A DNA stretch of 64,000 nt from Pseudomonas salomonii (lineage in GTDB: Bacteria; Pseudomonadota; Gammaproteobacteria; Pseudomonadales; Pseudomonadaceae), in assembly GCF_900107155.1 (NCBI RefSeq), contig NZ_FNOX01000007.1:242483-306482 (forward strand), written 5' to 3'. Position 1 is the first letter of the stretch, and the number at the start of each line of letters is the position of its first letter. Both the position numbers and the translations under genes were made by a program. Below are positions 1 through 7,832 of the stretch, in pieces. Below the pieces are notes generated by a model. The model had not been told where the DNA came from, did not search any database, and worked only from the letters and a program-made list of their open reading frames with translations.

Positions 1-582
1 CTGCTGGACGAACCCATGTCGGCCCTCGACGCCCGTGTGCGTGAGCATCTGTGCAACGAGCTGCGTCAACTGCAACGGCGCCTGGGCATCACCACGCTGA
101 TGGTCACCCACAACCAGGACGAGGCCATGCTGATGGCCGACCGCATCGCCGTGATGAACAACGGCAAGGTCGAGCAGTACGCCACGCCCCAGGAAATCTA
201 CGACCGCCCGGCCACGCCGTTTGTGGCGGAGTTTGTCGGCCAGGGCAACTGGCTGCCGTTCAGCCGCAGCAGCGACAGCCATGCCCAGGTCGGCGGCCTG
301 CACATGCGCCTGGATGACAGCGCCAGCAAGGCCAGGTCCGGCCGCTTGTTCTGCCGCCCGGAAGCCATCAGCGTCAACCCGCTGGTGCATGAAGAAAACC
401 TGTTTCCGGCCAAGGTCCGCGAAATCACCTTCCTCGGCAACCGTTGCCGCATGAGCTTTGAACTGGAGCAATTGCCCGGCCACCCGCTGTTGGCCGAACT
501 GGCCCCCGAAGCCATGCCGCGCCTGGGCGCGCAGGATATCTGGGTGGCTTTGCCGCCGCGCAGCCTGCAGGTGTTTGCCTGA
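1..582 (+). CDS. ABC transporter ATP-binding protein, C-terminal part (aminophosphonate uptake)
   Basis: This is the C-terminal 193 residues of a nucleotide-binding subunit whose start lies left of the window. The visible part opens at the Walker B motif LLDEP, followed by the D-loop SALDA and the H-loop VTHNQDEA. Walker A, the Q-loop and the signature motif are outside the window. The last 80 residues, with LFCRPEAISV, resemble the TOBE-type regulatory domain of CUT1/Fe/phosphonate importers. It should power import of 2-aminoethylphosphonate, because the next genes encode a fused permease and a binding protein of that type and an aminophosphonate-degrading pair. The permease gene starts within two bases of its stop, so the two are translationally coupled. 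The substrate is inferred from context. Confidence 0.9.
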   Translation: MLDEPMSALDARVREHLCNELRQLQRRLGITTLMVTHNQDEAMLMADRIAVMNNGKVEQYATPQEIYDRPATPFVAEFVGQGNWLPFSRSSDSHAQVGGLHMRLDDSASKARSGRLFCRPEAISVNPLVHEENLFPAKVREITFLGNRCRMSFELEQLPGHPLLAELAPEAMPRLGAQDIWVALPPRSLQVFA

Positions 583-583
583 G

Positions 584-2308
584 ATGGCTGCCGATATGAG
601 TCTGCCGATACCCGACCACGTGGCTCGTCAGGTTTCCCGCGCTGAGCTTGGCGACCGCATTTTTGTGGTCGGCGGCAAGCTGCTTTGGTTACTCCTGTTG
701 GGCATCGCGGTGTTGTTGCCGTTGCTGGCGATCTTCTGGCGCGGCTTCAGCAGCGAAGCCGGGCAGGGCGGCGGGCTGGTCGCGGCACGGGAACTGGTGA
801 CCAGTGAAAACTTCCATTGGTTGTTGGGCAATAGCCTGAAAGTGTCCCTGAGCGTGGCGGCCATCGTCGTACCGCTGGCCTACCTGTTTGCCTACGCGCT
901 GCAACGCACGCTGATCCCCGGCAAGCCGATCTGGCGCGGCCTGTCACTGCTGCCATTGATGGCCCCGTCGATGTTGCCGGGTATTGCGCTGGTCTATCTG
1001 TTCGGCAACCAGGGCATGTTGCGTGGTTTGCTTTCGGACAATATCTACGGCTTCTGGGGCATTGTGCTGGGTGAAGTGATCTACACCTTCCCACACGCCT
1101 TGATGATTTTGCTGTCGGCGCTGTCCCTGGCGGATGCGCGCCTGTTCGATGCCGCCTCCAGCATGGGCGCAAGCTCCGCCCGGGCGTTTCGCAGCATTAC
1201 CTGGCCGGCCACGCGTCAGGCGGTATTCGCGGCGTTTTGCCTGGTGTTTACGCTGACCATCACCGACTTCGGCGTGCCCGTGGTAGTGGGTGGCGACTAT
1301 CAGGTGCTGGCGCTGGAAGCCTACAAGGCGGTGGTCGGCCAGCAACAGTTCGGTCGCGGCGCGTTGATCGGCATGGTGTTGCTGTTGCCGGCGCTGTTCA
1401 GCTTTGCTGTGGATGCCTGGCTGCGCCGCCGTCAGGGTGATGCCATGAGCGGCCGCGCCCAAGTGTTCCAGCCGGCGCCATCGCGCCTAAGGGATGGCTG
1501 CTACCTGGCGATTGTGCTGTTGATTTGCGCCGTGTTGCTGCTGGTGTTCGGCATGGCGGTGTACTCCTCGCTGGTGAAGTTCTGGCCCTACAACCTGTCG
1601 TTATCGCTCAATCACTACCAGTTTGAAGACACGGCCGGCGGCGGCTGGCTGGCCTATCGCAACAGCCTGACCATGGCCCTGTGCACTGCGCTGATCGGCA
1701 GTGTGCTGATCTTCACCGGCGCCTACCTGATGGAAAAGACCAAGGGCCAGAAAGGCCTGAACCTGGCGCTGCGTATGCTCAGCTTTGTGCCGATGGCTGT
1801 GCCGGGCTTGGTGCTGGGCCTGGGTTACGTGTTCTTCTTCAACCTCAACGGCAACCCGCTGCATGTGTTCTACGGCACCATGACCTTGCTGGTGGTGTGC
1901 ACCATTGCGCACTACCTGACCACCGCGCAAATGACCGCAACCACGGCGCTGCGCCAGTTGGATGCCGAGTTCGAAGCCGCCGCGCTGTCCCTCAAGGCGC
2001 CGCTGTACCGCCACTATCTGCGTGTCACCGTGCCGATCTGCCTGCCCGCGTTGCTGGACATTGTGCGCTACCTGTTTGTGTCGGCGATGACCACCGTGTC
2101 CGCCGCGATCTTCCTCTACAGCCCCGACACGATCCTCGCCGCCGTCGCCGTGTTGAACATGGACGACGCCGGCAATGTGGGCGGCGCTGCGGCCATGTCG
2201 ACCCTGATCCTGTTCACGTCGGCCGGCGTCTCGCTGCTGCTGGCGTGGGCTTCACGTGGCGCCTTGCGCCGCTCCCAAGCCTGGCGCCAAACCGCGCCCG
2301 GCCAATAA
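584..2308 (+). CDS. Fused ABC transporter permease, putative 2-aminoethylphosphonate importer
   Basis: An inner-membrane permease of 574 residues in which two binding-protein-dependent transport domains are joined in one chain. Each half ends with an EAA-type loop that contacts the ATPase: AASSMGASSARAF near residue 195 and EAAALSLKAPLYRHYL near residue 465. About twelve hydrophobic segments can be read. The length and fusion match the family annotated as putative 2-aminoethylphosphonate ABC permease (PhnU2/PhnV type). An open frame extends upstream to 458, but that part only shadows the ATPase gene. ATG at 584 follows the ATPase stop directly; ATG at 596 (MSLPIPDH) is an equally plausible start. 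Ferric-iron fused permeases share this architecture, so the substrate rests on the neighbours. Confidence 0.9.
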   Translation: MAADMSLPIPDHVARQVSRAELGDRIFVVGGKLLWLLLLGIAVLLPLLAIFWRGFSSEAGQGGGLVAARELVTSENFHWLLGNSLKVSLSVAAIVVPLAYLFAYALQRTLIPGKPIWRGLSLLPLMAPSMLPGIALVYLFGNQGMLRGLLSDNIYGFWGIVLGEVIYTFPHALMILLSALSLADARLFDAASSMGASSARAFRSITWPATRQAVFAAFCLVFTLTITDFGVPVVVGGDYQVLALEAYKAVVGQQQFGRGALIGMVLLLPALFSFAVDAWLRRRQGDAMSGRAQVFQPAPSRLRDGCYLAIVLLICAVLLLVFGMAVYSSLVKFWPYNLSLSLNHYQFEDTAGGGWLAYRNSLTMALCTALIGSVLIFTGAYLMEKTKGQKGLNLALRMLSFVPMAVPGLVLGLGYVFFFNLNGNPLHVFYGTMTLLVVCTIAHYLTTAQMTATTALRQLDAEFEAAALSLKAPLYRHYLRVTVPICLPALLDIVRYLFVSAMTTVSAAIFLYSPDTILAAVAVLNMDDAGNVGGAAAMSTLILFTSAGVSLLLAWASRGALRRSQAWRQTAPGQ

Positions 2309-2330
2309 AAATCCCTGAAGGAGGTGCTCC

Positions 2331-3347
2331 ATGTTCAAGCCCTTGGCCCTGGCCGCTGCTCTGCTCAGCGCATTCAGCCTGAATGCCTTTGCCGCCAAAA
2401 CCGAGTTGACGGTGTACACGGCCCTCGAAGCCGAGCAGTTGAAGACCTACAAGCAGGCCTTCGAAAAAGCCAACCCGGATATCGACATCAAGTGGGTGCG
2501 TGACTCCACCGGCATCATCACCGCCAAGCTGCTGGCCGAAAAAGCCCGGCCCCAGGCGGATGTGGTGTGGGGGCTGGCGGCGTCCAGCCTGGCGATCCTC
2601 GACCAGCAAGGCATGCTGGATAACTACGCGCCCAAGGATCTGGACAAGATCGGCAAAAACTACCGCGACGCCGCCAACCCACCGGCCTGGGTCGGCATGG
2701 ACGTGTGGGCTGCGACCATCTGCTTCAACACCGTCGAAGCCGAGAAACAGGGCCTGACCAAGCCAGTGAGCTGGCAAGACCTGACCAAGCCTGAGTACAA
2801 GGGCAAGATCGTGATGCCCAACCCGGCGTCGTCCGGCACCGGCTTTCTGGATGTGAGCGCCTGGCTGCAGACCTTCGGCGAGAAGCAGGGCTGGCAGTAC
2901 ATGGACGACCTGCACCAGAACATCGGCCAGTACGTTCACTCCGGTTCCAAGCCGTGCAAGCTGGCGGCTTCCGGGGAATTCCCGATTGGTATTTCCTTTG
3001 AATACCCGGCCGTGCAGCTTAAACGCCAAGGCGCGCCGCTGGACATCATCCTGCCCAAGGAAGGCTTGGGCTGGGACATCGAAGCGACTGCCGTGATCAA
3101 GGGCACCAGCCACGCCGACGCCGCGAAAAAACTGGCCGACTTCTCCGCCAGCCCCGCGGCGATGGAGCTGTACAAAGACAACTTCGCCGTCCTCGCCCAG
3201 CCGGGTATCGCCAAGCCGCAGACCGAATTGCCGGCTGACTACGAACAACGTCTGATCAAGAACGACTTCGCCTGGGCCTCGAAAAACCGCGACAGCATCC
3301 TGACCGAATGGCGCAAGCGCTATGACGGCAAGTCCGAGAAGCAGTAA
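2331..3347 (+). CDS. Periplasmic substrate-binding protein, putative 2-aminoethylphosphonate
   Basis: The periplasmic solute-binding subunit of the importer, 338 residues. A Sec signal peptide (residues 1-22, ending LNAFAA) precedes a type 2 binding-protein fold of the iron/aminophosphonate class, beginning TELTVYTALEAEQ. A very strong Shine-Dalgarno AAGGAGGTG at 2318-2326 fixes the start; it should make this subunit more abundant than the membrane parts, as is usual for importers. It lies 22 bases after the permease. The closest family I recognise is the putative 2-aminoethylphosphonate binding protein (PhnS2 type). Ferric-iron binding proteins are the alternative, but the downstream enzymes favour a phosphonate. 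Confidence 0.88.
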   Translation: MFKPLALAAALLSAFSLNAFAAKTELTVYTALEAEQLKTYKQAFEKANPDIDIKWVRDSTGIITAKLLAEKARPQADVVWGLAASSLAILDQQGMLDNYAPKDLDKIGKNYRDAANPPAWVGMDVWAATICFNTVEAEKQGLTKPVSWQDLTKPEYKGKIVMPNPASSGTGFLDVSAWLQTFGEKQGWQYMDDLHQNIGQYVHSGSKPCKLAASGEFPIGISFEYPAVQLKRQGAPLDIILPKEGLGWDIEATAVIKGTSHADAAKKLADFSASPAAMELYKDNFAVLAQPGIAKPQTELPADYEQRLIKNDFAWASKNRDSILTEWRKRYDGKSEKQ

Positions 3348-3356
3348 CTGATGATG

Positions 3357-3468
3357 ATCGTTCCCACGCTCCGCGTGGGAATGCCGCCCTGGACGCTCCG
3401 CGTCCGCTCTTGGAAGTCGTGACGCAAAGCGTCACTGGATGCATTCCCACGCAGAGCGTGGGAACGAG
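3357..3468. repeat. GATC-type palindromic repeat, copy R1
   Basis: A 112-bp element whose ends are the near-perfect inverted repeat ATCGTTCCCACGC and GCGTGGGAACGA. Internal hairpins are built on GACGCTCCGCGTC and GTGACGCAAAGCGTCAC. It sits inside the phosphonate operon between the binding protein and the oxidoreductase, ending just before the next Shine-Dalgarno. A transcript of it would fold strongly and could reduce downstream expression. The same family recurs at 42641, 51541, 63711 and 63968. Confidence 0.9.
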
Positions 3469-3476
3469 AGGAACAC

Positions 3477-4604
3477 ATGAGTAGCGATCTGCTGATCATC
3501 GGCGCCGGCATCCTCGGCCTGTCCCACGCCTACGCCGCCGCCAAACGCGGCCTCAAGGTCAAGGTCTTCGAACGCAGCGCCACACCGCTGGGCGCCTCCG
3601 TGCGCAACTTCGGCCAGGCACTGGTCACCGGCCAACCCCCTGGCCAAATGCTCGACCTGGCGCTGGAAAGCCGCGATATCTGGGCGCACTGGGCACAGGT
3701 GGCCGGTATCCAGCTCAAGCGCAACGGCTCTTACCTGTTCGCCCGCACCGAAGCCGAAGAGCATCTGCTGCAAGCCTTCTGCGGCGGCCGGGCGCAGGAG
3801 CACGGCTACACCGTCGAGCTGCTGCAAGGCGCGGCGATGAAAGACCTGTATGGCGGCCAGTTCCGCCATCACCGCGCGGCGCTGCATGGCAAGGATGATC
3901 AGCAACTGTATTCGCGCGAGGCGATCCCGGCGCTGATCAATTACCTGGCCCAGGAACTGAACGTGCAGTTTTACTTCTCCACCCTGGTGCGTGACGTTGA
4001 GCCTGGTCAAGTGCACACCACCGCAGGCAGTTTTCGCGGCGAGCAGGTGGTCGTGTGCTCCGGCCATGACTACCAGACTTTGCTGGCGGAACCGATGGCC
4101 GAGCTCAACCCGAGCATTTGCCGCCTGCAAATGCTGCGGGCCCGGCCGGCGGTCAACCTGAACCTGCAACACGCATTGCTCACGGGCCTTAGTTGCGTGC
4201 ATTACGGCGCGTTTGCCGACTTGCCGGAAGCCGCGCCAGTGCAGGCACAGATCCTGCGCGAAGCGCCGCATTTACAAGAACACGGCATTCACTTGCTGAT
4301 CAGCCCGACGCCCCATGGCGAGTTGATCATCGGCGACTCCCATGACTACGGCAGCGATGCATCGCCGTTCAATGCCGAGCAAGTCGATGACTGGCTGATC
4401 GAGCTGGCGGAGCAGACGCTGGGCTGCAAAATCCAGGTGGTGGAACGCTGGCAGGGTGTTTATGGCTCACGCGGCCCGGCACCGTTTTCCTTTCTGCGTG
4501 CGGCGCCGGGTGTGAGCGCGGCGTTGATGCATTCCGGCGTGGGCATGAGCGTGGGGCCGGCGATGGCCGAGCGAAATATCACAGCATTGTGGGGGAGCGC
4601 ATGA
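3477..4604 (+). CDS. FAD-dependent oxidoreductase associated with phosphonate degradation
   Basis: A 375-residue flavoprotein of the glycine/D-amino-acid oxidase fold. The N-terminal dinucleotide-binding motif is IIGAGILGLSHAYAAAKRG (residues 7-25). The C-terminal SGVGMSVGPAMAE closes the FAD site. Family and context match the oxidoreductases found beside PhnZ-like genes (TIGR03364 type; PbfD is a characterised member acting on N-methylated aminoethylphosphonate). It probably oxidises the aminophosphonate or its N-methyl form to an aldehyde. GAGAGGA before the ATG supports this start. Its stop overlaps the next gene in ATGATGA, so the two are coupled. The exact substrate is inference. Confidence 0.88.
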   Translation: MSSDLLIIGAGILGLSHAYAAAKRGLKVKVFERSATPLGASVRNFGQALVTGQPPGQMLDLALESRDIWAHWAQVAGIQLKRNGSYLFARTEAEEHLLQAFCGGRAQEHGYTVELLQGAAMKDLYGGQFRHHRAALHGKDDQQLYSREAIPALINYLAQELNVQFYFSTLVRDVEPGQVHTTAGSFRGEQVVVCSGHDYQTLLAEPMAELNPSICRLQMLRARPAVNLNLQHALLTGLSCVHYGAFADLPEAAPVQAQILREAPHLQEHGIHLLISPTPHGELIIGDSHDYGSDASPFNAEQVDDWLIELAEQTLGCKIQVVERWQGVYGSRGPAPFSFLRAAPGVSAALMHSGVGMSVGPAMAERNITALWGSA

Positions 4605-5164
4605 TGAACCCGGACCAGGTAATCGCCGAAGTCTTCGGCTTGTACGAACAGCACGGCGCGGCCGATTACATCGGTGAGCCGGTGTCGCAGATCGAGCACA
4701 TGTCCCAGGCCGCGCAGTTGGCCATGGCCGAAGGCTTCGACGATGAGGTGGTATTGGCAGCGTTTTTCCACGACATCGGGCATCTCTGCGGGCAGGGCGG
4801 CGAGAACATGGGCGGTTATGGAGTGGTCAGCCACGAGCGGCTCGGCGCGGATTATCTGCGCCGCGCAGGTTTCAGCGAGCGCATGGCCAGGCTGGTGGAG
4901 TATCACGTGCAGGCCAAGCGCTACCTGACCTTCAGCCAGCCGGACTACTACGCCCGCCTGAGCGAGGCCAGCCGACGCACCCTGGGTTATCAGGGCGGCG
5001 TGATGACGGCCGAAGAGGCCCGGGCTTTTGAACAAGACCCGCTGTGTGAGGTCAGCCTGCGCATGCGCCACTGGGATGAACAGGCCAAGGAAATCCACGT
5101 GCCGGTACTGAACCTGGAGGTATTGAAGTTCAAGGCTCAGCGGCTACTGACGTTGCCTGCATAA
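4601..5164 (+). CDS. PhnZ-like HD-domain oxygenase, phosphonate degradation
   Basis: A 187-residue HD-domain protein like the phosphonate-operon HDIG proteins (TIGR03276) and PhnZ, a mixed-valent di-iron oxygenase that cleaves the C-P bond of (R)-2-amino-1-hydroxyethylphosphonate to glycine and phosphate. Visible motifs are IEHMSQ with His33, FFHDIGH supplying the HD pair, SHERLGADYL and VEYHVQAKRYL. Tyr23 and Glu26 in DYIGEPVSQ align by position with the Tyr24/Glu27 pair described for PhnZ substrate recognition. The start is ATG 4601 or 4604; GGGAG at 4593-4597 is better spaced for 4604. A GTG at 4589 is less likely. The hydroxylase PhnY is not in the window and may lie upstream. Confidence 0.88.
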   Translation: MMNPDQVIAEVFGLYEQHGAADYIGEPVSQIEHMSQAAQLAMAEGFDDEVVLAAFFHDIGHLCGQGGENMGGYGVVSHERLGADYLRRAGFSERMARLVEYHVQAKRYLTFSQPDYYARLSEASRRTLGYQGGVMTAEEARAFEQDPLCEVSLRMRHWDEQAKEIHVPVLNLEVLKFKAQRLLTLPA

Positions 5165-5261
5165 GAATGACGTAATTCCGACCGAGGACACGGACGCAGC
5201 GCATGGAGTCAACGTCCGCGCACTCAGTAAAGTACGCCCTCTGATTAAGGGAGCGATTTAG

Positions 5262-5792
5262 ATGCGTTATTTGAGAGTTGCCGTGAAGGATCAAAGTGCC
5301 AATGCTTTGGCGGATACCGTGGAGCTTCTGTTTTTTCTACGCACGCCAAAGTTGCCGGATGAGCGGGTGCGCCAGGCCACAGCCGTCGATGTATCGGCGG
5401 ATGGCCGGGTCGATTACCAGATCACCGGTGACATCGATGGCAACGGTGTCTCGGGGGAGAAGGACAGGGAGTTACTCAAGGATTTTGCCAATGCCGTATT
5501 GAGAGTGAATTGGCTCTGCCGTCCACCGATGCCCAACCGCTCGATCAACTTTTATGTGAGTCGTTTCACCGTCGCAGGCGACCCCGCCGAAGTCCGCCTG
5601 GATCTCTATCAGAACGACAAACCCATGATTGAAAAACAACGTCTGAAATTCAGCGTCACCGCCTGCGATAGCCTTGGTAAAGGCGTGATGCAACTGGACG
5701 ACGAAGCGCTGCCCCTTGAACTGTTCGACACCATGGATCTAAAGGCGCTGCAATCAATGGCCAATCTGTATCTGAAGTTCAACTGGCGTTAA
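5262..5792 (+). CDS. Uncharacterised two-unit protein with acidic EF-hand/dockerin-like loops (paralog A)
   Basis: A 176-residue protein I cannot assign to a named family. It consists of two related units, residues 2-85 and 94-176. Each begins with a beta-like stretch (RYLRVAVKD; SINFYVSRF), has a DTVELL or AEVRLDL strand, and ends with a helix closing on VNW or LKFNW. Unit 1 carries tandem acidic loops, DVSADGRVDY and DIDGNGVSGEKD; the second fits an EF-hand/dockerin pattern, D-x-D-x-N-G with Asp at position 12. The loops of unit 2 have decayed. There is no signal peptide or membrane segment, so it looks cytosolic or exported by a leaderless route. AAGGGAG precedes the ATG. The following gene is a clear paralog. 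Confidence 0.8.
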   Translation: MRYLRVAVKDQSANALADTVELLFFLRTPKLPDERVRQATAVDVSADGRVDYQITGDIDGNGVSGEKDRELLKDFANAVLRVNWLCRPPMPNRSINFYVSRFTVAGDPAEVRLDLYQNDKPMIEKQRLKFSVTACDSLGKGVMQLDDEALPLELFDTMDLKALQSMANLYLKFNWR

Positions 5793-5899
5793 GGGGCGAC
5801 CTTTGTCGAGCTTTCTTACAGCGCGCATCGATTGTGTGCGCTGGTGAGGGCGCGAGGCATGAATTAGCGTGGTGGTTCATTCTTTTTTAGGAAGCCGCC

Positions 5900-6451
5900 A
5901 TGCGCTATTTGAAGGTGATTGCTCAAGACCGTTTTGGCAGTGGCAGGCCGGATACGGTCTTGCTGCACTTTTGTGAGGTCGGCGCCGACAACAAGGACAT
6001 TGTCGTTAACCGCGCTGTTGCGCTCGACCTCATCGAAGACGGCTGCACTGATTTCCACCTGGGGGACGTCACCCAAGATGGGGTGGAAAGCGATGCAGAC
6101 CATACGCTGCTGTATCAGTTTGCCGGTGCGTATCTGAAGCTCAACTGGTTCAACAGTGGGTTGGCCTCATCGCGCTACCTGCAGGTCTATACCGAAGATT
6201 TTTATAAAGATGGCACGCCCGATACGGTCCGCCTGCACGTGCATGAGGGCGAAGGCACCCCTTGCGATAAAACCCAGGTCATGTGGAACGCTGCGTATGA
6301 CTTTGATAATGATGGGGCACTGGAGTGGAACATTCACTTCGATATTAACCATGACGGCGTCATCAATGACGTCGACCAGGGCTTGGTGCAAGAACTCGCC
6401 GATACGTTCTTGAAGTTCAATTGGCACGCGCCGTCCATCACGACGCCTTGA
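5900..6451 (+). CDS. Uncharacterised two-unit protein with acidic EF-hand/dockerin-like loops (paralog B)
   Basis: A 183-residue paralog of the preceding gene with both units well preserved: residues 2-84 and 92-176. Shared landmarks are RYLKV/RYLQV, the strand PDTVLLHF/PDTVRLHV, and the closing helix AYLKLNW/TFLKFNW. Unit 1 has loops DLIEDGCTD and DVTQDGVESDAD; unit 2 has DFDNDGALEW and DINHDGVINDVD, the last a textbook dockerin-like calcium loop. Calcium binding is therefore plausible but unproven. No leader peptide is visible. The gene looks less GC-rich than its neighbours, and it overlaps the convergent GTPase gene by 14 bases. An AGGAA motif precedes the ATG. Confidence 0.82.
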   Translation: MRYLKVIAQDRFGSGRPDTVLLHFCEVGADNKDIVVNRAVALDLIEDGCTDFHLGDVTQDGVESDADHTLLYQFAGAYLKLNWFNSGLASSRYLQVYTEDFYKDGTPDTVRLHVHEGEGTPCDKTQVMWNAAYDFDNDGALEWNIHFDINHDGVINDVDQGLVQELADTFLKFNWHAPSITTP

Positions 6452-7832
6452 ACGCCGCGTCATTGAGTGTGTTTGCCAACACCTCAAGCTGGTCCTGGCG
6501 CTCGGCCTGGCTGAGTTTGGCGTGAGGGTTGAGCGACGACCACTGCGGGTGGGCACGGGCCTTGTGCAGGGCCTCCGGCAACTTGCCTTCGCGCCAGGTT
6601 TTGTCCTGGGGTGTGTCGACTTTGATGCTGTGTGTCGCCGCATGGCCGCGCAGGTTCAGGGCTTTGAGCAATTGACGTTGGCGCAGGGCGAGCAGGCGCA
6701 GCACGCTGTCGTCAACGGTCAGCTCGCGCTGGCCCTTGATCTTGCCCAGCAGACGACTGCCGTAGCTGCGTGCGGTTTGCAGCGCACCACCGGCGATCGC
6801 ACCGGCGAGGGCGGCGGCGCCGAGGGTCAGGCCGCCGACCAATAAATCCACGCCCGCGCCGGCGGCGGCACCTGCGGCGATCCCGCCACCGACGCGCACG
6901 CCGAGTTGCTTGAGGGTTTGCGGGTTGAACAAATCATCGCCCCAGCGCCCGTCCAGCAGTGGCAAGTCGCTGGCGGCGGCGTCCTGTGGGCGGAAGCCGA
7001 ACAGTTTGAGCAACGCTTCCACACACTTTTGCTCGCGCTGGCGCACAGCCTTGCGCAAGTCGCTGATGGCTTGCTGTTCATCCTCAGTGGCCACGCTGCG
7101 TCGGCACGCTGCGCAGTCGATCAACAGCTCGGCGATCAAGCGTGCAGCGCTTTGCTGGCGGGCCTGGCGTTGGGCTTGCTGATCGAGGATCAGGCGTTCC
7201 AACTGCGGCCGTGCGTTTTCCAGCAACAGGGCCAGGCTTTCATACAAGCGGCGTTCGCCGTCTTCCGGCGGCGCCACGCTGTCGAAGCGCACCAGCGCAT
7301 GCAGGCCGAGGCGGGCCAAGGCTTCGCGCCAGTCCGGCTCGCGGTGGTCGCTGCTGCTGACGAAGTTGAGCACCGGCAGCAACGGCTTGCCGCAACTGGC
7401 CAGCACTTGCAGCTCGTCGCGGTACTTGGCCAGCACCGGTTCGCGTGCGTCGATCACGTACAAACCGGCGTCCGAGGCCAGCAGTTGGCGCAGCACCTTG
7501 GCTTCCTGTTCGAAACGCTGGCGGGCTTCGCTGCCTTCCAGGAACCGCACCAATCGAGCCGGGCCATCGAGGCGTTCGCCGGGTCGGTCCAGGCGTTCGA
7601 GGTAATCGAGCAGGGCGATGGCATCTTCCAGGCCGGGCGTGTCGTACAGCTCCAGCAAGGCTTCGCCGTCTACCGACAAGCGCGCGCCTTCGACATGCCG
7701 CGTGGTGCTGGGGCGATGGGAGACTTCGCCAAAGCCCACATCGCGGGTCAGCGTGCGCAGCAGCGAGGTCTTGCCGACATTGGTGTGGCCGACCACGGCG
7801 AGCTTCAGGGGGTTAGTCAGCGGTTTAGTCAT
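6438..7832 (-). CDS. GTPase with DUF3482 domain
   Basis: A 464-residue Era/TrmE-type small GTPase fused to a DUF3482-type C-terminal region. The P-loop GHTNVGKTS is at residues 15-23, a switch-I threonine lies in RPSTTRHVEG, and DTPGLED is the G3 motif. Residues of about 300-350 form a long glycine/alanine-rich hydrophobic stretch (GGGIAAGAAAGAG and onward) that could insert in or lie on the membrane. The gene overlaps the upstream DUF2868 gene by 8 bases, so the two are coupled and probably act together at the inner membrane. The biological role of the pair is not established to my knowledge. It is read convergently with the calcium-loop genes. Confidence 0.9.
   Translation of the reverse strand: MTKPLTNPLKLAVVGHTNVGKTSLLRTLTRDVGFGEVSHRPSTTRHVEGARLSVDGEALLELYDTPGLEDAIALLDYLERLDRPGERLDGPARLVRFLEGSEARQRFEQEAKVLRQLLASDAGLYVIDAREPVLAKYRDELQVLASCGKPLLPVLNFVSSSDHREPDWREALARLGLHALVRFDSVAPPEDGERRLYESLALLLENARPQLERLILDQQAQRQARQQSAARLIAELLIDCAACRRSVATEDEQQAISDLRKAVRQREQKCVEALLKLFGFRPQDAAASDLPLLDGRWGDDLFNPQTLKQLGVRVGGGIAAGAAAGAGVDLLVGGLTLGAAALAGAIAGGALQTARSYGSRLLGKIKGQRELTVDDSVLRLLALRQRQLLKALNLRGHAATHSIKVDTPQDKTWREGKLPEALHKARAHPQWSSLNPHAKLSQAERQDQLEVLANTLNDAAFKAS

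Noticed and set aside
3256..3511. Small minus-strand frames giving peptides such as FPRSAWE and IPTRSVGTI
   Set aside because: These peptides are translations of the GATC-type repeat and occur at every copy; they are not genes.
5165..5261. A possible extra gene or regulatory RNA between the PhnZ-like gene and paralog A
   Set aside because: 97 bases contain no open frame of note and no strong hairpin; probably the promoter region of the paralog genes.
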